Shown here one piece after another: positions 44,093-52,915 of a stretch of DNA of 64,000 bases (the first letter of the stretch is position 1; every line of letters starts with the position of its first letter). Source of the DNA: Viola odorata (taxonomy: Eukaryota; Streptophyta; Magnoliopsida; Malpighiales; Violaceae); contig OY829539.1 of NCBI GenBank assembly GCA_963691705.1, positions 46,199,656 through 46,263,655 of the forward strand. The letters run 5' to 3'. Made by a program: the position numbers and the translations under genes. Under the pieces are notes generated by a model. It was not told where the DNA came from. It saw nothing but the letters and a program-made list of their open reading frames with translations, and did not search any database.

Positions 44093-44653
44093 TGATAAGA
44101 TCTGATTTGTTTGCTGTAGGATAGTAGAGGATTATGAACCCCGAGGTCGACGGTCCGCGACGTCCGGTGTACCTGCAAAGCGCCGGAGGGGGTCTCCGGC
44201 GTAAACACTCCGATGCTTAAGTCAGTAGTGATTGTGTGAAATAGCAGAGCTTTGGCTGGCAATCTTAGGCTTACCTTCCTCCTTTGTGGCGGAGGTATTT
44301 ATAGGCAGAAATGGAGCATTTCTATGTGATTTTGGTCGCAAGATGCTAACGCTCCCGTCAGGGGGGTTAGAGTGCCTTGCTGATGGAATGCACTATCGTT
44401 GTGTTAGATACAGATATGGGGGTATGCGTTACCTAGACAAGGCAACGTCCACGCTCCTCTCGAGATGCCTAGCTTGGCTTGGGATGGGATAACGCCCTGT
44501 GTCCTAACAGTGTGATGTGTGGGACCCCCTTGCTGATGTCAACCATCCCAGAGGCGATAGCCCCGATGCTGCCGGGGCGGTAGCAGCAGCCTTTTTTCCC
44601 CTTCCGCGGGGTACAAGACGAAAATACCCTTGTTGTTAGGGGTATTGTTATCA
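44093..44653 (-). repeat. 3' LTR of Tat-2
   Basis: 561 bp. TATA (minus strand) at 44296-44303 and leader hairpin at 44181-44201. Short ORFs inside are shadows duplicated in the other LTR. Confidence 0.93.
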
Positions 44654-44673
44654 TAAGCCCAACCGAAAATGAG
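44654..44673 (-). promoter_or_regulatory. Polypurine-tract region of Tat-2
   Basis: On the minus strand ctcattttcggttgggctta abuts the 3' LTR. One change from Tat-1. Confidence 0.55.
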
Positions 44674-44795
44674 CCCGAGTGTTTACCAAGGGCTGCCGCT
44701 TTATCCTTATTCTTGTCAAATCAACTGGTTTTCACACATAGAGATGATTTGTCTATCGATAAATATGCTTCTTCCAATCGCCATTCTTCTTTGCC

Positions 44796-44803
44796 TATAA
44801 ATT
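44796..44803 (+). promoter_or_regulatory. TATA box of antisense gene a (Tat-2)
   Basis: TATAAATT, 60 nt before the ATG at 44863, matching Tat-1 in sequence and spacing. Confidence 0.65.
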
Positions 44804-44862
44804 GTCTTTTTGTCGTGCTGCTTTTTTTATGACTGCTTTTGCACTTCCTCTAGCTTTCAACT

Positions 44863-45246
44863 ATGGATGATCTCACGAAGAACTTTCTGATCTCGAAGGC
44901 ACACAACCTGAAGAACCTTGTTGAGTCTGACATCGGTTTCCTGGAGACCATGCTGACCAAAACCTCTGAAGATGTCCTGGAGCTTCAGGGGATGATGACC
45001 CATTTGCTGTCCAGACAAGGGGCTGCTTCTATGGAAGATTTTAATCCTATACAGAATGTGTCGAAGCTGGCTGTTGCGATCTCCCGCATCGAGGTGACCA
45101 TTACCATGCTGCAGCATAGGAAAGACCTGCTGGTGTGCTGCTTAAAGGGCATAAGGGTTTCCTCCGCCGAACTGTCTTTGGTGGTGGATGCTCTAAGGGA
45201 GATCCCTACTGCCCTTGAGGACGATGATGCTGGGTCTCGCGCTTGA
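44863..45246 (+). CDS. Antisense gene a of Tat-2: intact 127-residue helical protein, family unknown
   Basis: Complete ORF, MDDLTKNFLISKAHNLKNL to DDDAGSRA, same length as the homologue in Tat-1. Heptad-like hydrophobic spacing (IGFLETMLTKTSEDVLEL, VSKLAVAISRIEVTITML, KDLLVCCLKGIRVSSAEL) predicts helices or a coiled coil. It has its own TATA box and lies between two copies of the polypurine-region sequence (44654-44673, 45406-45425). No membrane segment or signal peptide is evident. The function is unknown. Conservation of length, start, end and promoter across two subfamilies is good evidence that it is a real gene. Confidence 0.75.
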   Translation: MDDLTKNFLISKAHNLKNLVESDIGFLETMLTKTSEDVLELQGMMTHLLSRQGAASMEDFNPIQNVSKLAVAISRIEVTITMLQHRKDLLVCCLKGIRVSSAELSLVVDALREIPTALEDDDAGSRA

Positions 45247-45405
45247 CCCTTTGTTGTTGTTCTCTTGCATCAACACTTTCTATGTAGACGCTTTGAGTGC
45301 TTAGGCCGTTCGGGCCGTAATTAAATAAAATGTTGCTTTAATTGCTACTCTATCTTCTTCCTTTGATCTCTTACTGTTTGCTGTTATAGTCAGGTATGGT
45401 TGCTA

Positions 45406-45425
45406 TAAGCCCAATCGAAAATGAG
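45406..45425 (-). repeat. Upstream duplicate of the polypurine-tract region (Tat-2)
   Basis: ctcattttcgattgggctta on the minus strand, 752 bp from the LTR-adjacent copy, as in Tat-1 (742 bp). Confidence 0.7.
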
Positions 45426-45660
45426 TCTTTTCTTACCATGAGGTGTTTTGGTGCTTTGAATTTTGGCAATAAATGTTTACTCGATCCTCTCTTGCGCCGC
45501 GCTCCCATAATTGGGTGATTTTTTGGTGCCTTTTGATCGGCGCTGTTCTCGAACAGTTGCGTGCGCCTCACCAGATTCTGTAGTCATGATTGTTCTTCTC
45601 CAGGTGCACTTATTGCATTCAAGGGACACGCAAAGAGATCGGGATATCCTTTTTCTTGGC

Positions 45661-45668
45661 TATTTAAA
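45661..45668 (+). promoter_or_regulatory. TATA-like box of antisense gene b (Tat-2)
   Basis: tatttaaa in cttggctatttaaagggg, ~75 nt before the ATG at 45740. Conserved in Tat-1. Confidence 0.6.
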
Positions 45669-45739
45669 GGGGTTTTTTCTCTCCTTTTTCTCGCTCACCT
45701 TCTTCTTCTTATTTCTTTTCTTGGATTACTTGTGATTTA

Positions 45740-46225
45740 ATGGCAGATTCCTACTTTCTTGATACTGCGGCGCGTGACTCTCCGCCGATTCCTCCAACTT
45801 CACCAGATTCAGACAGTCCTCCTTCCTCACCTCCATGGAGGCCTACCAAGCGCCTTGCCAAACGCCGGGGTCGCAAGAACCCAAAGAAAACAAAGAAGAC
45901 CTTTGAATCTTTCTTCGCTGGTTATGAGCCTCACTACTTCGCACTACAGAAAGGTGATGAAACGTCACCGTCTGCCCCTTGTCCTCCTCCAGAGGAGAGA
46001 GTCTCTATTAAGAATGCCAACTCAGGGTCAGCCGCATTTACTATGGGGAAGGGCTCTCGTGCCGCTTCAATAGAAGAGGCTGCTCCCGCGACAAGCCCGA
46101 TGCCTAAGCTTGACCAGAGACCTTGCAGGATTGACGAGCCTTTTCCTCCCTACAACGGAGGTCTGCCGCTCTCGGATGATAACGACATTTTTTACTATGA
46201 CATGTACTGGCCTGACGAGGATTAG
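45740..46225 (+). CDS. Antisense gene b of Tat-2: intact 161-residue Pro/Ser-rich protein, family unknown
   Basis: Starts MADSYFLDTAARDSPPIPPT. Conserved PTSPDSDSPPSSPPWRPTKR, a basic patch (AKRRGRKNPKKTKK), a variable middle, and an acidic C-terminus ending MYWPDED (IYWPDED in Tat-1). It is about 20 residues longer than the Tat-1 copy because of the middle. No domain recognised; probably largely disordered and possibly nuclear through the basic patch. Preceded by a conserved TATA-like box and located between genes a and A. Confidence 0.7.
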   Translation: MADSYFLDTAARDSPPIPPTSPDSDSPPSSPPWRPTKRLAKRRGRKNPKKTKKTFESFFAGYEPHYFALQKGDETSPSAPCPPPEERVSIKNANSGSAAFTMGKGSRAASIEEAAPATSPMPKLDQRPCRIDEPFPPYNGGLPLSDDNDIFYYDMYWPDED

Positions 46226-46518
46226 TGGCTTAGCGTTAGGTTCGTTGTAGATGCTGTAGGGCTTTTAATCAATAAACTTATATTTTTCTTTCCCTTGCCA
46301 CTGTGTGACTTTGTCGATAGTTGACACAAAAATGTTAGCTTTGCTGCGTCAGGTGCTCTGTAACTGCTTTGACTTGGCCAATCATTAACTGCCACTTGGT
46401 AGGTCGTGGCGAGTAACTGCTTGCTTCTTTCTTCTGAGCATTATTCCACGTGGCCCATTTCTTTTACATGCGTCCTCGCGCGACTGGTGGTTTAGTTAAT
46501 GTTATGACATTTTGGGTC

Positions 46519-46525
46519 TTTAAAA
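46519..46525 (+). promoter_or_regulatory. TATA-like element of antisense gene A (Tat-2)
   Basis: TTTAAAA, ~174 nt upstream of the ATG. Conserved position in Tat-1. Confidence 0.35.
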
Positions 46526-46698
46526 GAGATTATCTTCTCTTTCTAATGCTTTTTGCCCTTATTTCAAATTTTCTCCCTTTCCTATATTTTCTCTGAAAAG
46601 GTTCTCGTCCGACCTTCGCCCTTCGCCAATTCCGTTCGCGGATCCTTCCCTTCGAGGTATCACTTCATCCCTTCAGATTTTCTGTTCATTAGTTTATT

Positions 46699-48773
46699 AT
46701 GGTTGTGACTAGAACCAGACGATTTCTCTGGAGACCCGTGGATCCAGAAATCGTACAATCACCCAATATTTTCTCTTGCGATACGATTTTAAACGCTGAG
46801 TTGGAGGAGAATGGTATCACTTTCCCTCCCGGGTGCGTCCCCACCATTCCCGAGGGTGACATGCGCCTTCACGATCCGCTGTGGGGAAACTATAGATTGG
46901 TTTATTTTAAAATGTTTCTCTATGGTTTTCGTCTCTCAGTTCATGACTCAATAACAGCACTGCTGCGAGAATACAAGCTTAATCCTATCCAGATAACTCC
47001 TTCTTCCTGGTGTGGGGTTTATGCCTTTCTTCGCGCTTGCGAGTTGGAGGGCATTCTCGCCCCATCTCTCAATTTATTTTGCAAATTCTTTAGCATGACT
47101 TGTCACAATTGTTTAATCAGTATTACTCCAAGGTGGGATGACGCGTTTGTGCAGTCGTTCTAACAGCGATTTTGTGGTTTTGAGAGGATTGTGGCTGACT
47201 GGAAAAATAGCTTTTTTATTCTTGAGTTACCGTCCCGTTCGTGGCGTTGCGACTTTAATCAAGAGCTTATAGGTCCCTTTTGGGCAAACCTAGTGGTGCT
47301 GACTAGGAGCGAGCTTGATCAAGCTAACGCTTTGCTGGATAAGAGTACTCGTTATCGTATTCGAGAGTTCACCTTATACAAGCTTCTGGACGAGTGTGTT
47401 ATGGGTGAGTTTTATCTTTCTTCGCATTTTCCTTCTTTCATCCTTTTATATTCTCACATACTTCATTATCAGGAGATACTGACGGGCAGCCCTCAGGGGA
47501 GCTAACGCCCCCTTGAATGTGATGCCGCTCAGAACTATACCGGCCTCCCCTCCTGCCTCACGCTCCAGTCCTCGGGGCGTTCTGCCCAAAAGGGGAAAAA
47601 CAAAGACAGTCGCTGGGAGGGGGCGAGGGCGCGTTATTTCCGCGCGGGCCTCTCGCTTTATCGACACTTGGCTACCGTCTCGTCAGGGAGGGATAAATAT
47701 AAGTCAGCCTGTGACTCGGCTGGTTGATAGTGACGATAGTGGCCAAAGCAAAGACGTGGATGCCAAGCCAGACCTTTGTCATGTCTCCTCGCTTCAGCGA
47801 AAGAAACTGAGGGTAAGCGCGGTTGGGCAGGCTACCGGGACCTCTTCTGATCATGCTGTCGTGAGGCTTGCCGCAGTGCCTGCCGTTTCTTCTACGGCAA
47901 GCATTTCTTAGCTCGCGGTAGTTGCTGACGCGCCGACAGTCTGCCCTCCTACCGCTGCTACAGTCTCGTTGGTGACAGATTCTCCTCCGCCACCTAACGC
48001 TCCTGATTCTCCCATTTCTCAATTTATTCCTGATGTGGCGACGACGACTTCTCCAGCTTCTAAGCTACCGCTCACGGATCTTCCTCGATTGTTTTTCACT
48101 TCTATCTCCGAGGTGAGTAATAAAGGTTCTCCTCCGACTCCGATGATCAATCTCTCTCCTGACGGCCCCAAAGGGATTTCGCGCTATCGTATGGACTTGG
48201 CGGGCTTTGGCTTCAACAGGCTCCGTACTGCAGGGGTAGAAAATCCCTTCTCAAGGGACGAGTTCACCGCGCCCTTGATAGGAGAAATGATGGGCTCTTC
48301 TTCAGAGAAAGAGAAATTCCTTCAGCTTTCGCCAAGAGCTCGCTGCAGGCATGTTGTGAATGATTCTCTTGATATCTTCCGTTATTTTCATTATGCGGTA
48401 GAGGCTTTTAACAGCGAAATGCGAGAGTCTGCCCGTACCATGCTTAGAACAGACGGGATTGCTGACGCGTCTTTATGACGATTCTTAGAAGGAACTGAGT
48501 AGAGAAAAATCCAAAGGGAAAGCGATAGCTGATGTTCTGAAGGCGGAGTTAGCTTTGGAAAAAGAGAAAAATCTTCTTCTTCGCGAAAAAATACTGGCTC
48601 GAGACGAGGAATTTTCTAGGCTTCCGCTAAAGATGGAGCTTTGGAAGAAGAAAGTACTAGAGGCCCTCACTTCTGGGCTCGCTGCCCATTTCGGGAGCGG
48701 CTCTTTCAGCCTGACCGATGTTACCGATTGTGTTTCTGCCATAATAGACAAAGTTAATGAAGATGGAAAATGA
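46699..48773 (+). pseudogene. Antisense gene A of Tat-2: Transposase_28-type protein with intron, lightly broken
   Basis: Exon 1 (46699-47404) is 706 nt, identical in length to Tat-1. It encodes MVVTRTRRFLWRPVDPEI, FKMFLYGFRLSVHDSI, LNPIQITPSSWCGVYAFLRA, ISITPRWDDAFVQSF, LPSRSWRCDFNQEL. Intron 47405-47472 (68 nt) has GTGAGT at its 5' end and ATTATCAG at its 3' end. Exon 2 carries a Pro/Ser-rich basic linker (GRGRGRVISARASRF), the conserved DEFTAPLIGEMMGSSSEKE block and a coiled-coil tail (LALEKEKNLLLREKILARDE) to 48773. Defects: TAA at 47161-47163 at a Trp position, a frameshift early in exon 2, TAG at 47909-47911, and breaks near 48476-48520. Role unknown. Confidence 0.8.
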
Positions 48774-49289
48774 TGTGTCTTTCTCCGGGGGAGAAAAATT
48801 TGGTGACAGTTGCGGTGGCGCGTAACGACTTCTCTCTTGATTGTTGTCCTCTCTGTCTGTATTTGTTCTTCGATTCATCACTCGCTTTTCCCGAATACAT
48901 TTGTCATTTGCTATTCTTGTAATAAGGCTAACGCTTTTAAGGTTATTGATGTTTTTTCCTCAAACGCTGGATCTTGTCATATCATATTGTCGATGTTACT
49001 TACGCTACCGCGCTATTTCTTGATATTGCGTGTCAGAGTTGATGCTGCTTTTCAGAGCATTAAATGCTTATGAATCCCCTTACTGATGCGATCAAAAAAT
49101 GATGATGAGAAAGGACACGTGTCTTTCTTATGATGAAGCGTTTGAGACAGGCGCCTTCTAGGGAATAGCGGGAATTGAAGTGTTCCTCTTTTGAAGTTGC
49201 GTCCTTTGCGCGTGTCGAACCCTTTCACTGCGCCATCTCGCCATGTGTCAGTTGCTAACTGGTCACATCCTTTCAACCCCTTTTAGGGT

Positions 49290-49296
49290 TATATAA
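49290..49296 (+). promoter_or_regulatory. TATA box of antisense gene B (Tat-2)
   Basis: TATATAA in gggttatataatg, ~175 nt before the ATG; counterpart in Tat-1 at 28436-28446. Confidence 0.6.
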
Positions 49297-49468
49297 TGTT
49301 TTTTTCCCCGCCTTCTTTTTTCTTTTTTATCTCTTTCTTCGCTCATTGCTTCCTTCTAAAAATAACTCACGCCGCTTCTTCTTCTTCACTCTGGGATTCT
49401 TGGGATTTCTTTTATGAAGGTACACACATTACTTCTTTCTTTTATTTTCTTTTCCCTTTTTTCTGGTT

Positions 49469-51804
49469 ATGGCTAAGACCCGTTCTTCAAAATCTACCGA
49501 GGGAGAAAGTTCCCAAAAATCTGCTGGGGAGCAGAAGATCAATGACACCCCCACTTGTCTTTACACCTTGCCCTTGGTTCATCATTGTCTGTCCAATTTC
49601 GATGTTCGGTTTCCTCAGGGCTACTCTACAAGTGTCGCCACTGACCCTCTTCGCCTTAATAGTGCACTGCCCGATAATAGTAGGATATTGTATGCTAAAT
49701 TGTTTGACCATGGGTTTCGGCTTCCTCTTGACCCATTTGTAGAACTGTTGCTGGCCGATTCTGACTTGAATCAAGCCCAACTGAGCCCCAACGCAATTTG
49801 CATTGTTAGCGCTTTTGCAGCGCTGTGCCGGTTCAAAGGGATTGAGTCCCCTTCACTAGTGTTACTTCATGATATTTTCCAGTTGTATTCTCGCAAGGGG
49901 GTAATATCAATATCACCCCGCTATGATGATGACTTACTGAAGCCCTTTACTTGGAAACTTATGGGTATCGAGTCTTCCGTTCCTCGTTGGAAAGAGGAAT
50001 TTTTTGTTGTTAACCTGCCTGAGCCTTTGTGGAGGACTGGCTTTAACGTGGAAATAAAAAATAAGGCCTGGGGTAGCAGAAAACCACTCTCCGATCCGGA
50101 AGATGGTTGGTTAAAGACGCTGCTTCAGATGGACTTCAGTGTTGACACTCGTAAAGTGGCAAACGGAGTGGCAGTTCCAGATTGTAGAATGGGTGAGCGT
50201 TTGCCCTTATTATTTCATGCTGCTGGGAAATGCTAACCCTAACATTTTTTCATGACTGTGCAGTGGTTCCACCTGGTTGGGAGCCTGAATAGATTCGGAG
50301 GAAAAAGATGAGGGAGCAAGAACGAAGGGCCCAAGCTGCCGCCGCTGCTGCTGCTGCTGAAGGTAGGGCTATCGGTGTTACTTTGGTCGGGCCACCTTCT
50401 CAGGGAGTTGCCGCTACTGCCAGTGCTGCTCAAGCTTCGTCTTCGCGGGTGCGCGTTACGAGAAGGAAAAGAAGTAAAAAGTCAACCGCCGTATCCCCTG
50501 CTCTTTCCCAGGCTACCGCTTCTCCAGGAGTGTCCGTTGGTCAGATTCCTACCGGGATTCCTTTGGTTTCTCCTTCTGACCAGGTATACCTGTTCGCTAC
50601 CGTTCCTGATTTCTTCATTCTTTTGCTGCATCCTCATTGCATTTCCTTTTCTTAGGGAGTTTGCCACGTTTCCCCTCATTCTCCTTCTCACGACGACATG
50701 TCCTTTGCGAGCGAGCTTGCTGAGCAACGGAAGAAGATTCGCCACGACCTTCATAGCAGTCTGTCGTCATCTGGTGTTAACCCACCCCTGACAGCTGTCA
50801 CAAGGACTGACGCGCCTCCCGGATAACCTCAAGGTGCTGGCCCTACTGTCGATATCCGTGCTTTTGTTGACTCTCTCATCCATTCTACCTCTAGTGCTGT
50901 AGGTTTTAACTTGGAGATGCTGGGTTATGAGGCAGCCGGTGGTGGTGAGTCTTTTGTTTCTACCTTAGAGGGCACTACTGACCGCCCTTCTTCTCCTCCT
51001 GCAATGTTTTTTATTCCTTCGTCCCCGCTTGCTGCCGCAAAGGACAATTCTGGTTCTGACTTTACAATTGACGTGACTCTGTACGCTCCTTCTACCTTTC
51101 CTACTCATTGCGTTAACCTGGGTGGCCTTAGGGAGAAAGCTTTTCAAGTTTCTGAGACCGATGGCCCTGAGGCTGTTCTTGCGTCTACGTCTCTATTGGT
51201 GGCTCGAATATTGTCGCACCAAAGGGAGAGGGATGCATTTTTAGCCAAAGGTCATCAGGGACGCATGGATTTTCTTCGCTCCCAAATTTTTTCCTCCTTC
51301 TGCTATGCTCATTATATGGGTGAAGCCAACGCTAAGGAGGCGGCGGAGAAACAAAGAGAAATAGATACCCTATCTTCTGAGCGTCATAGATTTTTGGATG
51401 CTATGACAGCTTCCAAGCAGGAGGCGGAGGCTACTAAACAAAAGGCGAGCGCTGCCAAGCGAGAGGCAGAGGTTGCCAAACTCGCGCTGGAGGAGGAGAA
51501 GCAGAAATGCATCGCTCTAAACACGCGCCTTTTTGGAGAAGAGGTTGCACTAGCGCAAGAGAGGCAACAGAATGCTGACTTGGCAGCCAATCTTAGCCTT
51601 TCTGCCGAGAAATGTCGTTGGTATCTGAGAGAGGGGGCAATGCTTATGACGGAGACCTTCATGCGTCATCATGGGGTGAACGATGATCAGATTGAAACTC
51701 TTTCTGTCTTTTTTGAGGAGAGATCTTTACAGGTGTCTGACGAAGATTTCTACAGTGTGAGGGCCGCCACACAAGGAAGGAACGACGCGTCAGCTGCTTC
51801 TTAG
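49469..51804 (+). pseudogene. Antisense gene B of Tat-2: three-exon Transposase_28-type protein, two nonsense codons
   Basis: Exon 1 is 49469-50192 (724 nt). Intron 1 is 50193-50263 (GTGAGC...TGTGCAG, tgctaac branch-like site). Exon 2 is 50264-50583 (320 nt). Intron 2 is 50584-50655 (GTATAC...TTCTTAG). Exon 3 is 50656-51804. The spliced frame is continuous for 730 codons except TAG at 50290 (Tyr in Tat-1) and TAA at 50824. Domains: Transposase_28-like N-terminal ~240 residues (LPLDPFVELLLADSDLNQAQ, LSPNAICIVSAFAALCRF, GVISISPRYDDD, LPEPLWRTGFNVE), basic/Ala-rich linker (VRVTRRKRSKK), then a long Ala/Glu/Lys coiled coil and C-terminal SDEDFYSVRAATQGR. Exon 1 length and both intron positions match Tat-1. 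Confidence 0.85.
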
Positions 51805-52321
51805 ACTTTACCCTTTGCCTCTGGATTTTTTGTTGCCAGGATGGGTTAATCCATCCTTTGGGAATATTCTGTTATTTTGACGATATCACCTTTCTTTTAA
51901 GCCGCTACTTTTTCTTTGTTGGTCTTGTTTCATAATGTTACTTATGTGGTTAATTAACCGTTTGCGCACCATCCGCGGTTGCTTAAACATTTCTGTCTTT
52001 TACAGACATAATGTTTCTTAGCGGCTCATTTTCCGAGGGAGGTTTTCCTGTGGCGCCTTTGCATTCTCTATTCTCCGTTGGGAATCAGGAAATTATTTCT
52101 TCACGTCTCGTGTTCAATACTGCATTTATTACTATATTAACACTACATTATTTATTTTTTTTCAAAGAACAAAGTGGCTATTATTTCCATCTGTGTCGTG
52201 CATGGTTTCATGCATAATTTCATGTTGCGATAGAGACATCTCTCCAGCTCAACTTCACCGGGTATTAACCGCTCGGTTACTAGCTGGGATATCTCTCCTT
52301 GTTTAAAATGCCAACGATCGG
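51805..52321. other. Spacer between gene B and hairpin array (Tat-2)
   Basis: T-rich, probably the 3' untranslated region of gene B. No gene seen. Confidence 0.45.
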
Positions 52322-52822
52322 CTTGGGGCGTGCCTCGTCTTAGTGAGCCGTCTGATCAGGACCGGTCATCACAAGGATAGGATTTTCACTCCCAAGTGTT
52401 GAAACCTCACGTTCTTGGAGCGTGCCTCGTCTTAATGGGCCGTCTATGTGAGCACGGTTACCACAAGGATATGATTTTCACTTCCAGGACGGAGTTACTA
52501 CCTCCTTGGGGGCGTGCCTCATCTTAATGGCCCGTCTATATGAGCACGGCTGCCACAATGATAGGATTTTCACTCCCCAGGATGCCGGGGCGTGCCTCGT
52601 CTTAATGGGCCGTCTATGTGAGCACGGTTGCCACAAAGATAGGATTTTCACTCCCGTGGGCGTTGGGACGTGCCTCGTCTTAATGGGTCGTCTATGTGAG
52701 CACGGTTGCCACAAGGATAGGATTTTCACTCCCAACGCTATTTATGCCAGGGCGTGCCTCGTCTTAGTGAGCTGTCTGATCAGGACCAGCCATCACAAGG
52801 ATAGGATTTTCACTCCTGGCAT
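52322..52822 (-). repeat. Convergent-zone hairpin array of Tat-2 (six units, A-B-B-B-B-A)
   Basis: Read on the minus strand it begins 94 nt after the pol stop, exactly as in Tat-1. It has the same unit order with one extra B unit, and most inter-unit spacers match Tat-1. Basal stems: ATGCCAGG (52744-52751) with CCTGGCAT (52815-52822); GCGTTGGG (52660-52667) with CCCAACGC (52731-52738); CTTGGG (52322-52327) with CCCAAG (52391-52396). Remaining units pair less well, partly through G-U. The central B hairpin tgtgagcacggttgccaca keeps a 7-bp stem with one bulge. Confidence 0.8.
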
Positions 52823-52915
52823 TCTTCATTATCTGCGTATTGTTGGCCACAATGTGCACAAAGATACCTTTCATTTATGCGTTAGAGCAATATTAACAAT
52901 GCCAGATAGGGGAGA

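Noticed and set aside
44232..44492. 86-codon ORF, also at 60734-60994
   Set aside because: Duplicate ORFs within the two Tat-2 LTRs spanning TATA box and hairpin; non-coding shadows.
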